The translations under genes and the position numbers were made by a program. A model generated the notes under the pieces. The model was given only the letters and a program-made list of their open reading frames with translations. It did no database searches and was not told the origin of the DNA. DNA of 64,000 bases from Cellulomonas gilvus ATCC 13127 (GTDB lineage Bacteria; Actinomycetota; Actinomycetes; Actinomycetales; Cellulomonadaceae), in assembly GCF_000218545.1 (NCBI RefSeq), contig NC_015671.1:3462442-3526441 (forward strand), read 5' to 3'. Shown piece by piece: positions 9,463 to 16,781 of the stretch (within the stretch, counting starts at the first letter, position 1; each line of letters starts with the position of its first letter).

Positions 9463-10446
9463 ATGCACGACGAGACGACGCCCAGCCCGCGCGCCGCGGT
9501 CCCGCACCGGGGCACGGCCTCCCGCCCGCGCTGGCACGCCCTGCCCGACGCGGTGCGCGCGGCGGTCGAGTCCCGCGCGGGCGCCGCGGTGCTCGACGCC
9601 GCGTCGCAGGACGGCGGCTTCACCGAGGGCTTCGCGAGCCGCCTGCGGCTCGGCGACGGCCGCCGCCTCTTCGTGAAGGCCGCATCCGCGTCCCGCGGGG
9701 AGCACGCCCACCACGCGTATCGACACGAGGCGGTCGTGGCCGCGGTCCTGCCGACGAGCGTCCCGGCTCCGCGCCTGCTGTGGAGCCTCGACGTGGGCGA
9801 CTGGGTCGTGCTGGCGTTCGAGGACGTCGAGGCCACGGCGCCGCACCGCCCGTGGCGTCCCGACGAGCTGGCCGCGGTGCTCGCCGCGCTCGGCGACCTG
9901 GCGGAGGTGCTGACCCCGGCCCCCGGGGCGCTGCTCCCGCTCGGCACGACGGCCGACCTGGACCCCGAGCTCAGCTTCTGGCGCCGGTGCGCGGCGGGCG
10001 ACGCCGACGCCGCGCTGGTGCCCGCTCCCTGGCGCGCACGGATCGACGAGCTCGCCGCGCTCGAGGGCCGGTGGGCGCAGGCCGCCGCGGGCGACTCCGC
10101 GGTGCACTTCGACCTGCGCGACGACAACATCCTGCTCGCCGACGACGGGCGGGTGCTGGTGTGCGACTGGAACTGGGTCCAGCTCGCGGCGCCGTGGGTG
10201 GACCTGATCGGCCTGCTCATCAGCGTGCACGGCGACGGCCTGGACGCCGAGCACGTCGTCGCGACGCACGCGCTCACGCGTGACGTCCCGCACGCCTCGA
10301 TCGACGCGTTCCTCGTCGCGCTCGCCGGGTACTTCGTCGGCGCGGCGGCCAGCCCTCCTGTGCCCACGTCGCCGTGGCTGCGCGTGCACCAGGCGTGGGC
10401 GCGTGACGCCGGCCTCGACTGGCTCGCCGCACGGCTGGCCCGCTGA
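9463..10446 (+). CDS. Aminoglycoside phosphotransferase-like kinase
   Basis: 327 residues. The APH/choline-kinase fold is clear from the Brenner-type catalytic loop VHFDLRDDNILLADDG (about residues 218-233) and the metal-binding VCDWNW. The N-terminal lobe has RLFVKAASASRGEHA and VLPTSVPAPRLLW. Such proteins phosphorylate small molecules; genuine aminoglycoside resistance is not implied. It is convergent with the monooxygenase-like gene, 18 bases apart. Confidence 0.88.
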   Translation: MHDETTPSPRAAVPHRGTASRPRWHALPDAVRAAVESRAGAAVLDAASQDGGFTEGFASRLRLGDGRRLFVKAASASRGEHAHHAYRHEAVVAAVLPTSVPAPRLLWSLDVGDWVVLAFEDVEATAPHRPWRPDELAAVLAALGDLAEVLTPAPGALLPLGTTADLDPELSFWRRCAAGDADAALVPAPWRARIDELAALEGRWAQAAAGDSAVHFDLRDDNILLADDGRVLVCDWNWVQLAAPWVDLIGLLISVHGDGLDAEHVVATHALTRDVPHASIDAFLVALAGYFVGAAASPPVPTSPWLRVHQAWARDAGLDWLAARLAR

Positions 10447-10464
10447 ACCCGGCCGGGCTCGGCC

Positions 10465-10758
10465 TCAGCCGGGCCCGGCGGGCAGGCCGTCGACGACGTA
10501 CCGGCGCTCGATCCCCGCAGTCGCGCGGCCCCAGTCGCTGGCCGCGACGCGGGCCTGGTGCGCACGGAACGCGGCCTCGTCGGTGAACCGCTCCTGCACG
10601 GCCCAGACCAGCGGGTCGCCGGTGCGCTCCACCGTGAAGGCGAGGCAGCCCGGCTCGTCGTGCGTCAGGGCGACGTGCGCGGGCAGGTGCTCGGCGACGA
10701 CGCGGGCCTCGTCGTGATCCGCGCACACCAGGTGCCCGGACAGACGCACCTCAGCCAT
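10465..10758 (-). CDS. ABM-type monooxygenase/dimeric alpha-beta barrel protein
   Basis: 97 residues. The antibiotic-biosynthesis-monooxygenase fold shows in the sequence VRLSGHLVCADHDEARVV, EPGCLAFTVERTGDPLVWAVQERFTDEAAFRAHQ. Full family length. Members act as cofactor-free monooxygenases or as dimeric barrel proteins of unknown role. No pathway context. Confidence 0.85.
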   Translation of the reverse strand: MAEVRLSGHLVCADHDEARVVAEHLPAHVALTHDEPGCLAFTVERTGDPLVWAVQERFTDEAAFRAHQARVAASDWGRATAGIERRYVVDGLPAGPG

Positions 10759-10778
10759 GCGGGTGAGGCTACCGACCG

Positions 10779-11720
10779 TCAGCTCGCGGCCCCCCGCAGC
10801 GTCCCGGTGACGTCGACGGGCGAGATCACCAGGCAGACGACCTCGTGGTCACCCGCCCGCCAGCCGACCCCCCGCGGGTAGAGGTAGTAGTAGGTCAGCT
10901 CCGACTGCTCGATCGGCAGGCCCACGAAGCGCTCGAACTCGGTCGCGCAGAACGCGTCGGCGGTCGTCTCGAGCTCCTCCACACCGGGATAGGAGTCACC
11001 GGGCAGGTCCTTCACCGCGTACACCTCGCCCCCGTGCGACGTCGAGCACGCCACCTCGGGCAACGTGGGCGCGGTGCCGTCGTCGAGCTCGCCGTCCGCG
11101 CTGATCCTGACGCAGTCGCCGACCGCATACGTGGACGCCGCTCCGGCCTTCAGCGCGTAGACGGCCCCGACGATCTGCAGGACGAGCCAGATGGGGCCGA
11201 TCACGACCGCCGCGATCGCCATGCCCCGACCCTTGGCCCGGCCGTCCCGCGTCCGCCTGATGCCCATGATCCCGAAGATGATGGCCAGCACCGAGCCGCC
11301 GAGGAGGCTCAGGATGAAACCCGCCACGGCGAACCCGTCCTGCTTCGGCGGTGCGGCGTACCCGGGGCCGTAGCCACCCGGACCGTAGCCGGGCGGGCCG
11401 TACGGTCCGTATCCCGGAGGCGGCGTCGCGCCGTACGGCGGCACCTGCGGGTAGGCGGTCGTCGGCTGGCCGGGGTAGGGCTGCGGGTGGCCGGAGGGGT
11501 AAGGCCGCGGGGGGCCCGAGGGGTAGGGCTGTGGGTGGCCGGGCGGCGGTGACGCCACGCCCGCGGTCGGCGCGGCGGCGGAGTACGACGGCAGCGAAGG
11601 CTGCGCCGGCGCAGACCCGGCGGGTGCCCACGGTCCGGGCTGGTCCGGCGGCGCACCCGGTCCGGCGGCGGGCGGCACCGGCTGGCCCCCGTTCGTCGGT
11701 GCTGGCTGGTCTGTGGACAC
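10779..11720 (-). CDS. Pro-rich DUF4190 membrane protein with septum-formation-like domain
   Basis: 313 residues from GTG 11720, preceded by AGGGGG. Residues 1-125 are Pro/Gly/Tyr-rich and include a tandem PYPSG repeat. A DUF4190-type two-helix membrane segment follows: DGFAVAGFILSLLGGSVLAI, then GIRRTRDGRAKGRGMAIAAV. The C-terminal 110 residues, starting at the Cys-containing AVGDCVRIS and continuing VACSTSHGGEVYAV, FCATEFERFVG and VCLVIS, match the extracytoplasmic 'septum formation' domain with its four cysteines. It is probably an envelope protein with a cytoplasmic disordered tail and an outside disulfide domain. Role unproven. Confidence 0.85.
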   Translation of the reverse strand: MSTDQPAPTNGGQPVPPAAGPGAPPDQPGPWAPAGSAPAQPSLPSYSAAAPTAGVASPPPGHPQPYPSGPPRPYPSGHPQPYPGQPTTAYPQVPPYGATPPPGYGPYGPPGYGPGGYGPGYAAPPKQDGFAVAGFILSLLGGSVLAIIFGIMGIRRTRDGRAKGRGMAIAAVVIGPIWLVLQIVGAVYALKAGAASTYAVGDCVRISADGELDDGTAPTLPEVACSTSHGGEVYAVKDLPGDSYPGVEELETTADAFCATEFERFVGLPIEQSELTYYYLYPRGVGWRAGDHEVVCLVISPVDVTGTLRGAAS

Positions 11721-11920
11721 GGCTGAACCCCCTGCGGTGGTGGGCGCGACACCCGCGCCGCGCGGATCATGGCAGAGCCGCGGCGGTCCGCGCGGGGACT
11801 TCGCGCCGGCGCCGGCGAGCATCACCCGCCTGCGCGGCATCCCGCGACGGTGGCCGTCCCGGTCGCTCCCGCGGACGGGGGCCGGACCACCAGCAGGGCC
11901 GCGTCACCAGCAGGGCCGGC

Positions 11921-12418
11921 TCACCAGCCGAGCGTGCCCGGTCCGCCCTTGAACGGTCCGACCACGGACGACGTGATCCACCCGCCGTAGAAGCCGCCGT
12001 CCTGCGGCCGCACCACCTCGCCGTCCACCGTGCACCGGTCCATGGCACCGGGCATCACCGCGACCGCACCTGCGAGCACCTCGAACCCGGCCGAAGGTGC
12101 GGGGTACGACCACGCGGCGCCACGCGCCACGGTCTGCCCGCCGATCACGTCGAGGTACGCCGCCGCGCCCTTCCACTCGCACCACGAGACGCCCTCGGCC
12201 GCGCGCAGCGACCCCGGCACGAACGCCGCACGGGGCAGGTAGTAGGTCGGCGGGTGGCTCGTCTCGAGCACACGCCACGCCGACGAAGTCCGCGCGACCG
12301 CCTCACCGCCGAGGACGATCTCCAGCTTGGACGTGCAGGCCTCGACGCGCGGGGGCCGCGGGTAGTCCCACACGGACTCCTGCCCGGGCGCGGGGCGGAT
12401 CGGCACGGGGCGGTTCAC
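11921..12418 (-). CDS. DUF427 protein, intact copy
   Basis: 165 residues from GTG 12418. Complete DUF427: VWDYPRPPRVE at the start, LETSHPPTYYLP, CEWKGAAAYLDV and the family ending DGGFYGGWITSSVVGPFKGG ahead of a terminal Trp. DUF427 proteins are small mixed beta proteins of unknown activity. It is divergent from the 150-aa gene at 12504. The first 114 codons recur almost unchanged at 14513-14170 (six differences in the first 107 residues), where the ending is replaced by a different domain. Confidence 0.9.
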   Translation of the reverse strand: MNRPVPIRPAPGQESVWDYPRPPRVEACTSKLEIVLGGEAVARTSSAWRVLETSHPPTYYLPRAAFVPGSLRAAEGVSWCEWKGAAAYLDVIGGQTVARGAAWSYPAPSAGFEVLAGAVAVMPGAMDRCTVDGEVVRPQDGGFYGGWITSSVVGPFKGGPGTLGW

Positions 12419-12968
12419 GGGCCGACGGTACGTCCGCCCGCGCTCCCCCGCAGCCGCACCCGTCTCCCGCGCGGCCTTCGGGCACGCGCGCGACGATGGG
12501 GCGATGACCTCACCGCACGACGGCCCCGACGAGGCCCACACCGTCCCCGACGGCGTCTCCGACGAGCTGGTCGCAGCCGTCGGAGGCGTGACCGCGTCCT
12601 TCGAGGTGATCGAGCACGCCCGCGGGATGCTCTACGCCTTCCACCGGCTGATCGGCCGCGCCGACAAGGAGCTCGCCGAGGCCCTGGACCAGCTCGAGGC
12701 GGCCGGACGCCCCGACCTCGCCGACGCACTCCGGACGGACATCGTCGGGCGCAACGTCCTCGACGGCCGCTGGACGTTTCAGGTGATCGAGGAGTTCGAC
12801 TCCGGCTACTACGCGGCGTTCGCCGACGCCGAGCGGTCCGTCCGCGAAGCCACCATGGGCGGGCGCAGGCACGTCTTCGAGGCCCAGCTGAAGGAGCGCG
12901 AACGGACCCCCGGCCGCCCCGGCCACGAGGCCCGCCCAGCGGCCACGCACGAGTGACCGTGTCGCCGC
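12075..12968. repeat. 894-bp duplicated module, copy A
   Basis: Contains the 5' two thirds of the DUF427 gene and all of the divergent 150-aa gene. Every landmark recurs exactly 2,095 bases further right (starts 12418/14513 and 12504/14599; stop 12956/15051), with no insertion or deletion. Identity drops abruptly at both ends. Confidence 0.9.
12504..12956 (+). CDS. Hypothetical 150-aa protein, copy A
   Basis: 150 residues, acidic, with a mainly helical pattern: VTASFEVIEHARGMLYAFHRLIGRADKELAEALDQLEAAGR, then RWTFQVIEEFDSGYYAAFADAERSV. No family recognised. No signal peptide or membrane segment. Starts 85 bases from the divergent DUF427 gene. Copy B at 14599 differs at only 4 of 150 positions (S32A, I50V, D79E, E114D), all conservative, so both copies appear to be under constraint or very recently duplicated. 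Confidence 0.8.
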   Translation: MTSPHDGPDEAHTVPDGVSDELVAAVGGVTASFEVIEHARGMLYAFHRLIGRADKELAEALDQLEAAGRPDLADALRTDIVGRNVLDGRWTFQVIEEFDSGYYAAFADAERSVREATMGGRRHVFEAQLKERERTPGRPGHEARPAATHE

Positions 12969-12984
12969 GCTACACACATCTGCG

Positions 12985-13060
12985 ATGACCGCGCTGATCG
13001 CCTTGATCAGCCACGGCGTCCCGGCCGCGCTGCGCGAGGTCGTCGCACTCGGCCGCGCGG
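12985..13060 (+). pseudogene. Fragment of an ISL3-type transposase C-terminus
   Basis: The translation TALIALISHGVPAALREV, continuing to VALGRA, resembles the segment just before the conserved C-terminal end of ISL3 transposases (HGVPAALxExxxLGRTL...). About 24 residues remain; the following conserved part is absent. It starts 17 bases after duplication copy A ends. Identified by memory of the family pattern only. Confidence 0.45.
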
Positions 13061-13147
13061 TTTCGATCCGGGTCGACGCCGATCGCGTGGTCGACGAGAT
13101 CTGCCAGTGTCGTGCGCTACTCCCCTTCGATACCCGATCTGCGGACT

Positions 13148-13172
13148 GGGAGCCTGACCGGGTCAGGCTCCC
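13148..13172. repeat. 25-bp perfect palindrome built from IS3-type end sequence
   Basis: Two 12-base arms, GGGAGCCTGACC and GGTCAGGCTCCC, around one G. The arms match the terminal inverted repeat of the IS3 element at 17401-18665 (GGAGCCTGACCCG). It could be two abutted IS ends left after loss of the element, a preferred target, or a hairpin terminator for the neighbouring minus-strand gene, whose stop is at 13175. Confidence 0.7.
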
Positions 13173-13174
13173 AA

Positions 13175-13555
13175 CTAAGCCAACCAGCGTTCCAGTTCGC
13201 TCGCACTCATTCCGCGAAAGACGGGAGGGACGAGCGCCACGGGATGCCCCGTATAGCGGCAGACGACCCACACGAGCGCCGTGACCGCCATGGGCGCGAG
13301 CGCGACCGCCGCGATCAGTCGCGCGGTGGCTTCCGAGTCCGCGCTGTCAAGGAGCGGGTAGATGGTCGCGGCGAAGGAGACGGCAATGGTGAACAGATGT
13401 CCCGGAACAACCGAACGCACGAACGCCTTGGTCGAGCCGCCCATAGACTGACGGAATCGCCGCACATACTCTCGATGCGCTGAAGCGTTGTATATGCAGC
13501 GCGCCGATATCGACATACCGAAGATGCCAGTCATTCCCGCGATGATAAAGAGCAC
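13175..13555 (-). CDS. Small multi-pass membrane protein, candidate immunity protein
   Basis: 126 residues with about three membrane segments: LFIIAGMTGIFGMSI at the N-terminus, GHLFTIAVSFAATIYPLL in the middle and LIAAVALAPMAVTALVWVV near the end. It follows the fused DUF427/toxin-tail gene on the same strand after 34 bases. Base composition is visibly less GC-rich than the flanks. Membrane immunity proteins typically guard against pore-forming toxins, so pairing with the glycine-rich tail upstream makes sense, but no family is recognised. Confidence 0.6.
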   Translation of the reverse strand: MLFIIAGMTGIFGMSISARCIYNASAHREYVRRFRQSMGGSTKAFVRSVVPGHLFTIAVSFAATIYPLLDSADSEATARLIAAVALAPMAVTALVWVVCRYTGHPVALVPPVFRGMSASELERWLA

Positions 13556-13589
13556 CGGCTTCCTCCTGTTGCGCGTCTTCCCAAAATTA

Positions 13590-14513
13590 TCACAAGAAGC
13601 GATTCAAGATCGAGCTGGTTAGCCAGGTAGCCCCTACACTGACGGCGCCGCCGACGACGAAGCCTGCCGCCGTGCCTAATCCAGGGACTGGAATGGCAGT
13701 GCCGACCGCCGAGCCGACCGCCGATCCCGCCCACCATGCTGCAGCGAGGCCCGCGCCTGACGACGCGACCGCAACCGCCCCCCGGCCAACCGCTTCGTCC
13801 GTCTCAAGGCCCTCATCGATAGCCGAATCGTATGCAAGGTACCCGCTCGCCCCTACCCCGACAATACCGAGCGCCTTGCCAGCAAACTGAGTTGCGGGGT
13901 GCTTGCCGAACAACTGCCAGTTTCGAATTGCGCCGGGCCGGCGGTAGAGGTTGAGAGTCCGACCGGCGCGAGATCCGCGCGGCGTGCCCCAGTTCTCCCG
14001 TGCCTGAAGCGCCCTGGCCGCATATGTGGCGGAGTCCTTCTGCGCGACCGCTGCCGACGCGACAGCGTCACCGCCAAACCCATACACGTCCAACTGGCTA
14101 AACGGGCCAAAAGAAGCGTCGCCAACTATGCAGGTCGGCGGCTCGGTCGCTGGGGTCGGGATTGCCGACAGCACCTCGAAGCCAGCCGACGGATCGGGGT
14201 ACGACCACGCGGCGCCACGCGCCACGGTCTGCCCGCCGATCACGTCGAGGTACACGGCCGCGCCCTTCCACTCGCACCACGACGCGCCCTCGGCCGCGCG
14301 CAGCGACCCCGGCACGAACGCCGCACGGGGCAGGTAGTACGTCGGCGGGTGGCTCGTCTCGAGCACACGCCACGCCGACGAAGTCCGCGCGACCGCCTCA
14401 CCGCCGAGGACGATCTCCAGCTCGGACGGGCAGGCCTCGACGCGCGGGGGCCGCGGGTAGTCCCACACGGACTCCTGCCCGGGCGCGGGGCGGATCGGCA
14501 CCGGACGGCTCAC
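13590..14513 (-). CDS. Truncated DUF427 fused to a putative membrane-active toxin tail
   Basis: 307 residues from GTG 14513. Residues 1-114 are the DUF427 copy B; the junction falls exactly at the edge of the duplication (14170) and the normal DUF427 ending is lost. Residues 115-307 are unrelated: GPFSQLDVYGFGGDAVASA, a basic stretch with RAGRTLNLYRRPGAIRNW, then a Gly/Ala hairpin (GVGASGYLAYDSA; AVAVASSGAGLAAAWWAGSA; LGTAAGFVVGGAVSVGATWL). Such hydrophobic glycine-rich ends are common in polymorphic-toxin tails and colicin-like pores. The next gene encodes a membrane protein, as expected for immunity. Whether the hybrid is expressed and active is unknown; it may be an accident of recombination. 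Confidence 0.6.
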   Translation of the reverse strand: MSRPVPIRPAPGQESVWDYPRPPRVEACPSELEIVLGGEAVARTSSAWRVLETSHPPTYYLPRAAFVPGSLRAAEGASWCEWKGAAVYLDVIGGQTVARGAAWSYPDPSAGFEVLSAIPTPATEPPTCIVGDASFGPFSQLDVYGFGGDAVASAAVAQKDSATYAARALQARENWGTPRGSRAGRTLNLYRRPGAIRNWQLFGKHPATQFAGKALGIVGVGASGYLAYDSAIDEGLETDEAVGRGAVAVASSGAGLAAAWWAGSAVGSAVGTAIPVPGLGTAAGFVVGGAVSVGATWLTSSILNRFL

Positions 14514-15063
14514 GGCCCGACGCTACGTCCGTCCACGCTCCCCCGCAGCCGCACCCGTCTCCCGCGCGGCCTTCGGGCACGCGCGCGACGATGGGGCGAT
14601 GACCTCACCGCACGACGGCCCCGACGAGGCCCACACCGTCCCCGACGGCGTCTCCGACGAGCTGGTCGCAGCCGTCGGAGGCGTGACCGCCGCCTTCGAG
14701 GTGATCGAGCACGCGCGCGGGATGCTCTACGCGTTCCACCGCCTGGTCGGACGCGCCGACAAGGAGCTCGCCGAGGCCCTGGACCAGCTCGAGGCGGCCG
14801 GACGCCCCGACCTCGCCGACGCGCTCCGGACCGAGATCGTCGGGCGCAACGTCCTCGACGGACGCTGGACGTTCCAGGTGATCGAGGAGTTCGACTCCGG
14901 CTACTACGCGGCGTTCGCCGACGCCGAGCGTTCCGTGCGCGACGCGACCATGGGCGGGCGCCGGCACGTCTTCGAGGCCCAGCTCAAAGAACGCGAACGC
15001 ACCCCCGGCCGCCCCGGCCACGAGGCCCGCCCGGCGGCCACGCACGAGTGACCGCGTCGCCGC
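14170..15063. repeat. 894-bp duplicated module, copy B
   Basis: Second copy of 12075-12968. Its left edge coincides with the in-frame fusion junction of the gene at 14513-13590; its right edge is followed within 7 bases by the stop of an unrelated ORF (15070). Confidence 0.9.
14599..15051 (+). CDS. Hypothetical 150-aa protein, copy B
   Basis: Paralogue of the gene at 12504 with 146 of 150 residues identical and the same divergent arrangement with a DUF427 start 85 bases away. No domain recognised. The near-identity over the whole length shows the copy is recent or kept alike by gene conversion. Confidence 0.8.
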   Translation: MTSPHDGPDEAHTVPDGVSDELVAAVGGVTAAFEVIEHARGMLYAFHRLVGRADKELAEALDQLEAAGRPDLADALRTEIVGRNVLDGRWTFQVIEEFDSGYYAAFADAERSVRDATMGGRRHVFEAQLKERERTPGRPGHEARPAATHE

Positions 15064-15069
15064 CGCGGC

Positions 15070-15339
15070 TCACATGCCGGGTGGCTCAAGCTCCGGGTCG
15101 TCCGGAACCGGACGGGGGACGAAGCGCGTGTACTGCTCCCACCCCTCGGGGAGGTTCATCGAGGCGAGCTCCTCGGCGGTGAGCAGCTCAAGGCCCGCCG
15201 ATAGGTTTCCGTCCGTCACTGTCGGGAGCTCGTAGGTCGGATCCAGCTCGATGAAGCCGTACACGTCCTCGCCGTGCGAGTCCACCGGAGGACGCGGCGC
15301 GCCGGATCTACGCGGATTATCCAGAAATTCTACGAGCAC
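15070..15339 (-). CDS. Hypothetical acidic protein, possible displaced tail
   Basis: 89 residues from GTG 15339: a start with VEFLDNPRRSGAPRPP, then SHGEDVYGFIELDPTYELP, LLTAEELASMNLPEGWEQYT and a Pro/acidic end. No family recognised. It lies in the toxin-tail region, reads in the same direction as the toxin/immunity pairs and is divergent, with 10 bases between, from the zinc-ribbon gene. It may be a fragment of a longer protein cut at the edge of the duplication, or a small immunity protein. Confidence 0.35.
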   Translation of the reverse strand: MLVEFLDNPRRSGAPRPPVDSHGEDVYGFIELDPTYELPTVTDGNLSAGLELLTAEELASMNLPEGWEQYTRFVPRPVPDDPELEPPGM

Positions 15340-15349
15340 TGGGGATGTA

Positions 15350-15988
15350 ATGGCGGATTTCGCGCAACTGTACTTTAAGCGCCAGCGTGGCTGGCCGTGG
15401 CCTTCTGAGAGCTTCGGCATGACGCCGATGTTCGGCGAGGACGGCTGGTGCCGAGTGTGCGGTGTGCCGCTGCGTAAACAAGCGGGATCAATGGTCTTGG
15501 AACGCCGGAATATTACGGTAGAGGGCGGATGGGTGCCCTACTTGTTCGGCGACACGATCTGCCTGGAGTCCTCGTTGGCGTTGGCCGCAGCGGAGAAGTT
15601 CAACCTCGACCTGAGGCCGATCGCTTGGCATGGCGTTTCACCGGGTGACGCGCTGCAAATCGTCATCCCTGTCGTGGGTGATGCGTGGTTCGACCACGGC
15701 GAGTTGCGCGCGAAGGCAATTGGAAAGCACGGCTCCGCCGGTGCCCGGTGTGCCGAGTGCGGCACTTGGCGCTGGCTCCCGCTGGGTTTTGCGCCGATGC
15801 CTCCCCCGTTCGGCACGCTACCTCCTCTGCGGGTCCGGCCGTCTCTGGGCGCCGTGGATGTCGCTGCGAGTCCGGAGGTGTTCGGGGATGGGCTCATGGC
15901 GTTCAGACAGATGCTGTTCCGCCGCGAACTGGCCGAGTTCATCGCAGCAGCGAGTCCACGCGACTTCGAGGCTCGGACGGTCCGGTAG
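15350..15988 (+). CDS. Hypothetical protein with two CxxC knuckles
   Basis: 212 residues from ATG 15350. Two widely spaced zinc-knuckle pairs, CRVCG (about residue 36) and CAECG (about residue 129), flank a region with hydrophobic strands (DALQIVIPVVGDAWFDH). The ending is RRELAEFIAAASPRDFEAR. Codon use and base composition are less GC-rich than the chromosome backbone. No family recognised. It is the only plus-strand gene inside the toxin-tail cluster, and could be an immunity or regulatory protein. Confidence 0.6.
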   Translation: MADFAQLYFKRQRGWPWPSESFGMTPMFGEDGWCRVCGVPLRKQAGSMVLERRNITVEGGWVPYLFGDTICLESSLALAAAEKFNLDLRPIAWHGVSPGDALQIVIPVVGDAWFDHGELRAKAIGKHGSAGARCAECGTWRWLPLGFAPMPPPFGTLPPLRVRPSLGAVDVAASPEVFGDGLMAFRQMLFRRELAEFIAAASPRDFEARTVR

Positions 15989-16086
15989 CGCGCCGGCGGA
16001 GACCTTTCCTTCCGTGTCGCCTCTCTGAACTGCACAGATATGGCGCAATGGAACGCCTGTTTCGTCGGCGGGCCGCGCACCGACGA

Positions 16087-16275
16087 CTAGGGCGTGTGCG
16101 CCAGCGCGTGACGGCGCGCCGCGTCGCGGACATGTTCGCGGGCCGGTCGCGGCCAGGGGCCCTTGACCTGCGTCCCGGCCCGGGCGCGGGCCTGGTGGCG
16201 GCGCCAGGTCCGCTCGGGCACGCCGATCAGCTCACAGAACCTCGTGGTCGGCATGCCCGCACCGGTGCGGATCAC
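16087..16275 (-). pseudogene. N-terminal fragment of an IS3-type transposase/integrase
   Basis: 62 residues. PTTRFCELIGVPERTWRRHQ followed by ARARAG and KGPWPRPAREHV is the helix-turn-helix opening of an IS3-group OrfB. Translation ends at ALAHTP where the intact family continues into the catalytic core, which is missing. The open frame extends to GPFEDLEVIR just upstream. It differs from the intact IS3 transposase at 17441. Relic only. Confidence 0.6.
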
Positions 16276-16319
16276 CTCGAGGTCCTCGAAGGGCCCAGGC
16301 GACCCTCGGCGGGCTCATC

Positions 16320-16781
16320 TCAGTCGCGAGCCGGTGACGAAGGCGTAGATTGGTGGCGCCCCCGTTTCGCGTGGTCTTCGCCATACGAGACCTCCACGAG
16401 AGCGTCATCCACCCCCTCAGAGGTGAGGTACTGGTGACCCGACCGTACCGCGAACGGTTCGAGCATCAGGCTCATTGTTCGCCACTCATCGGATGTGCAA
16501 CTCCAGGCAAATACGCCGGTGGCCTCGAGCACGAGGCGCTTCGTGGGTTCGTTCGCGGCCTTGGACAACACGAGGTTCCTCAACCCTCCCGTTGCGCGAA
16601 CCTGCGGTAGCTCCGCCAAGTCGATGACCGTGCCGACAGGAGCGGCCGAGATGCTCTCGAAGATCATCCGGAGCCAGGCAATCGACTCCTTGCCGGTGAG
16701 GATGAGCAAGATGCTCGGCCCGTAGGCCCCATCGTAGTAGTCGATCTCCGCGAGCGGTTCACCACCACCTGGATCGGACAT
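16320..16781 (-). CDS. Candidate immunity protein for the adjacent toxin tail
   Basis: 153 residues from ATG 16781, which overlaps the toxin stop codon by one base (TGATG), so the two are translationally coupled. The sequence is acidic with mixed strands: EIDYYDGAYGPSILLILTGKE, VIDLAELPQVRATGGLRNLV, CTSDEWRTMSLMLEPF. No named immunity family is recognised. Coupling directly downstream of a toxin C-terminus is the main argument for its role. Confidence 0.6.
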   Translation of the reverse strand: MSDPGGGEPLAEIDYYDGAYGPSILLILTGKESIAWLRMIFESISAAPVGTVIDLAELPQVRATGGLRNLVLSKAANEPTKRLVLEATGVFAWSCTSDEWRTMSLMLEPFAVRSGHQYLTSEGVDDALVEVSYGEDHAKRGRHQSTPSSPARD

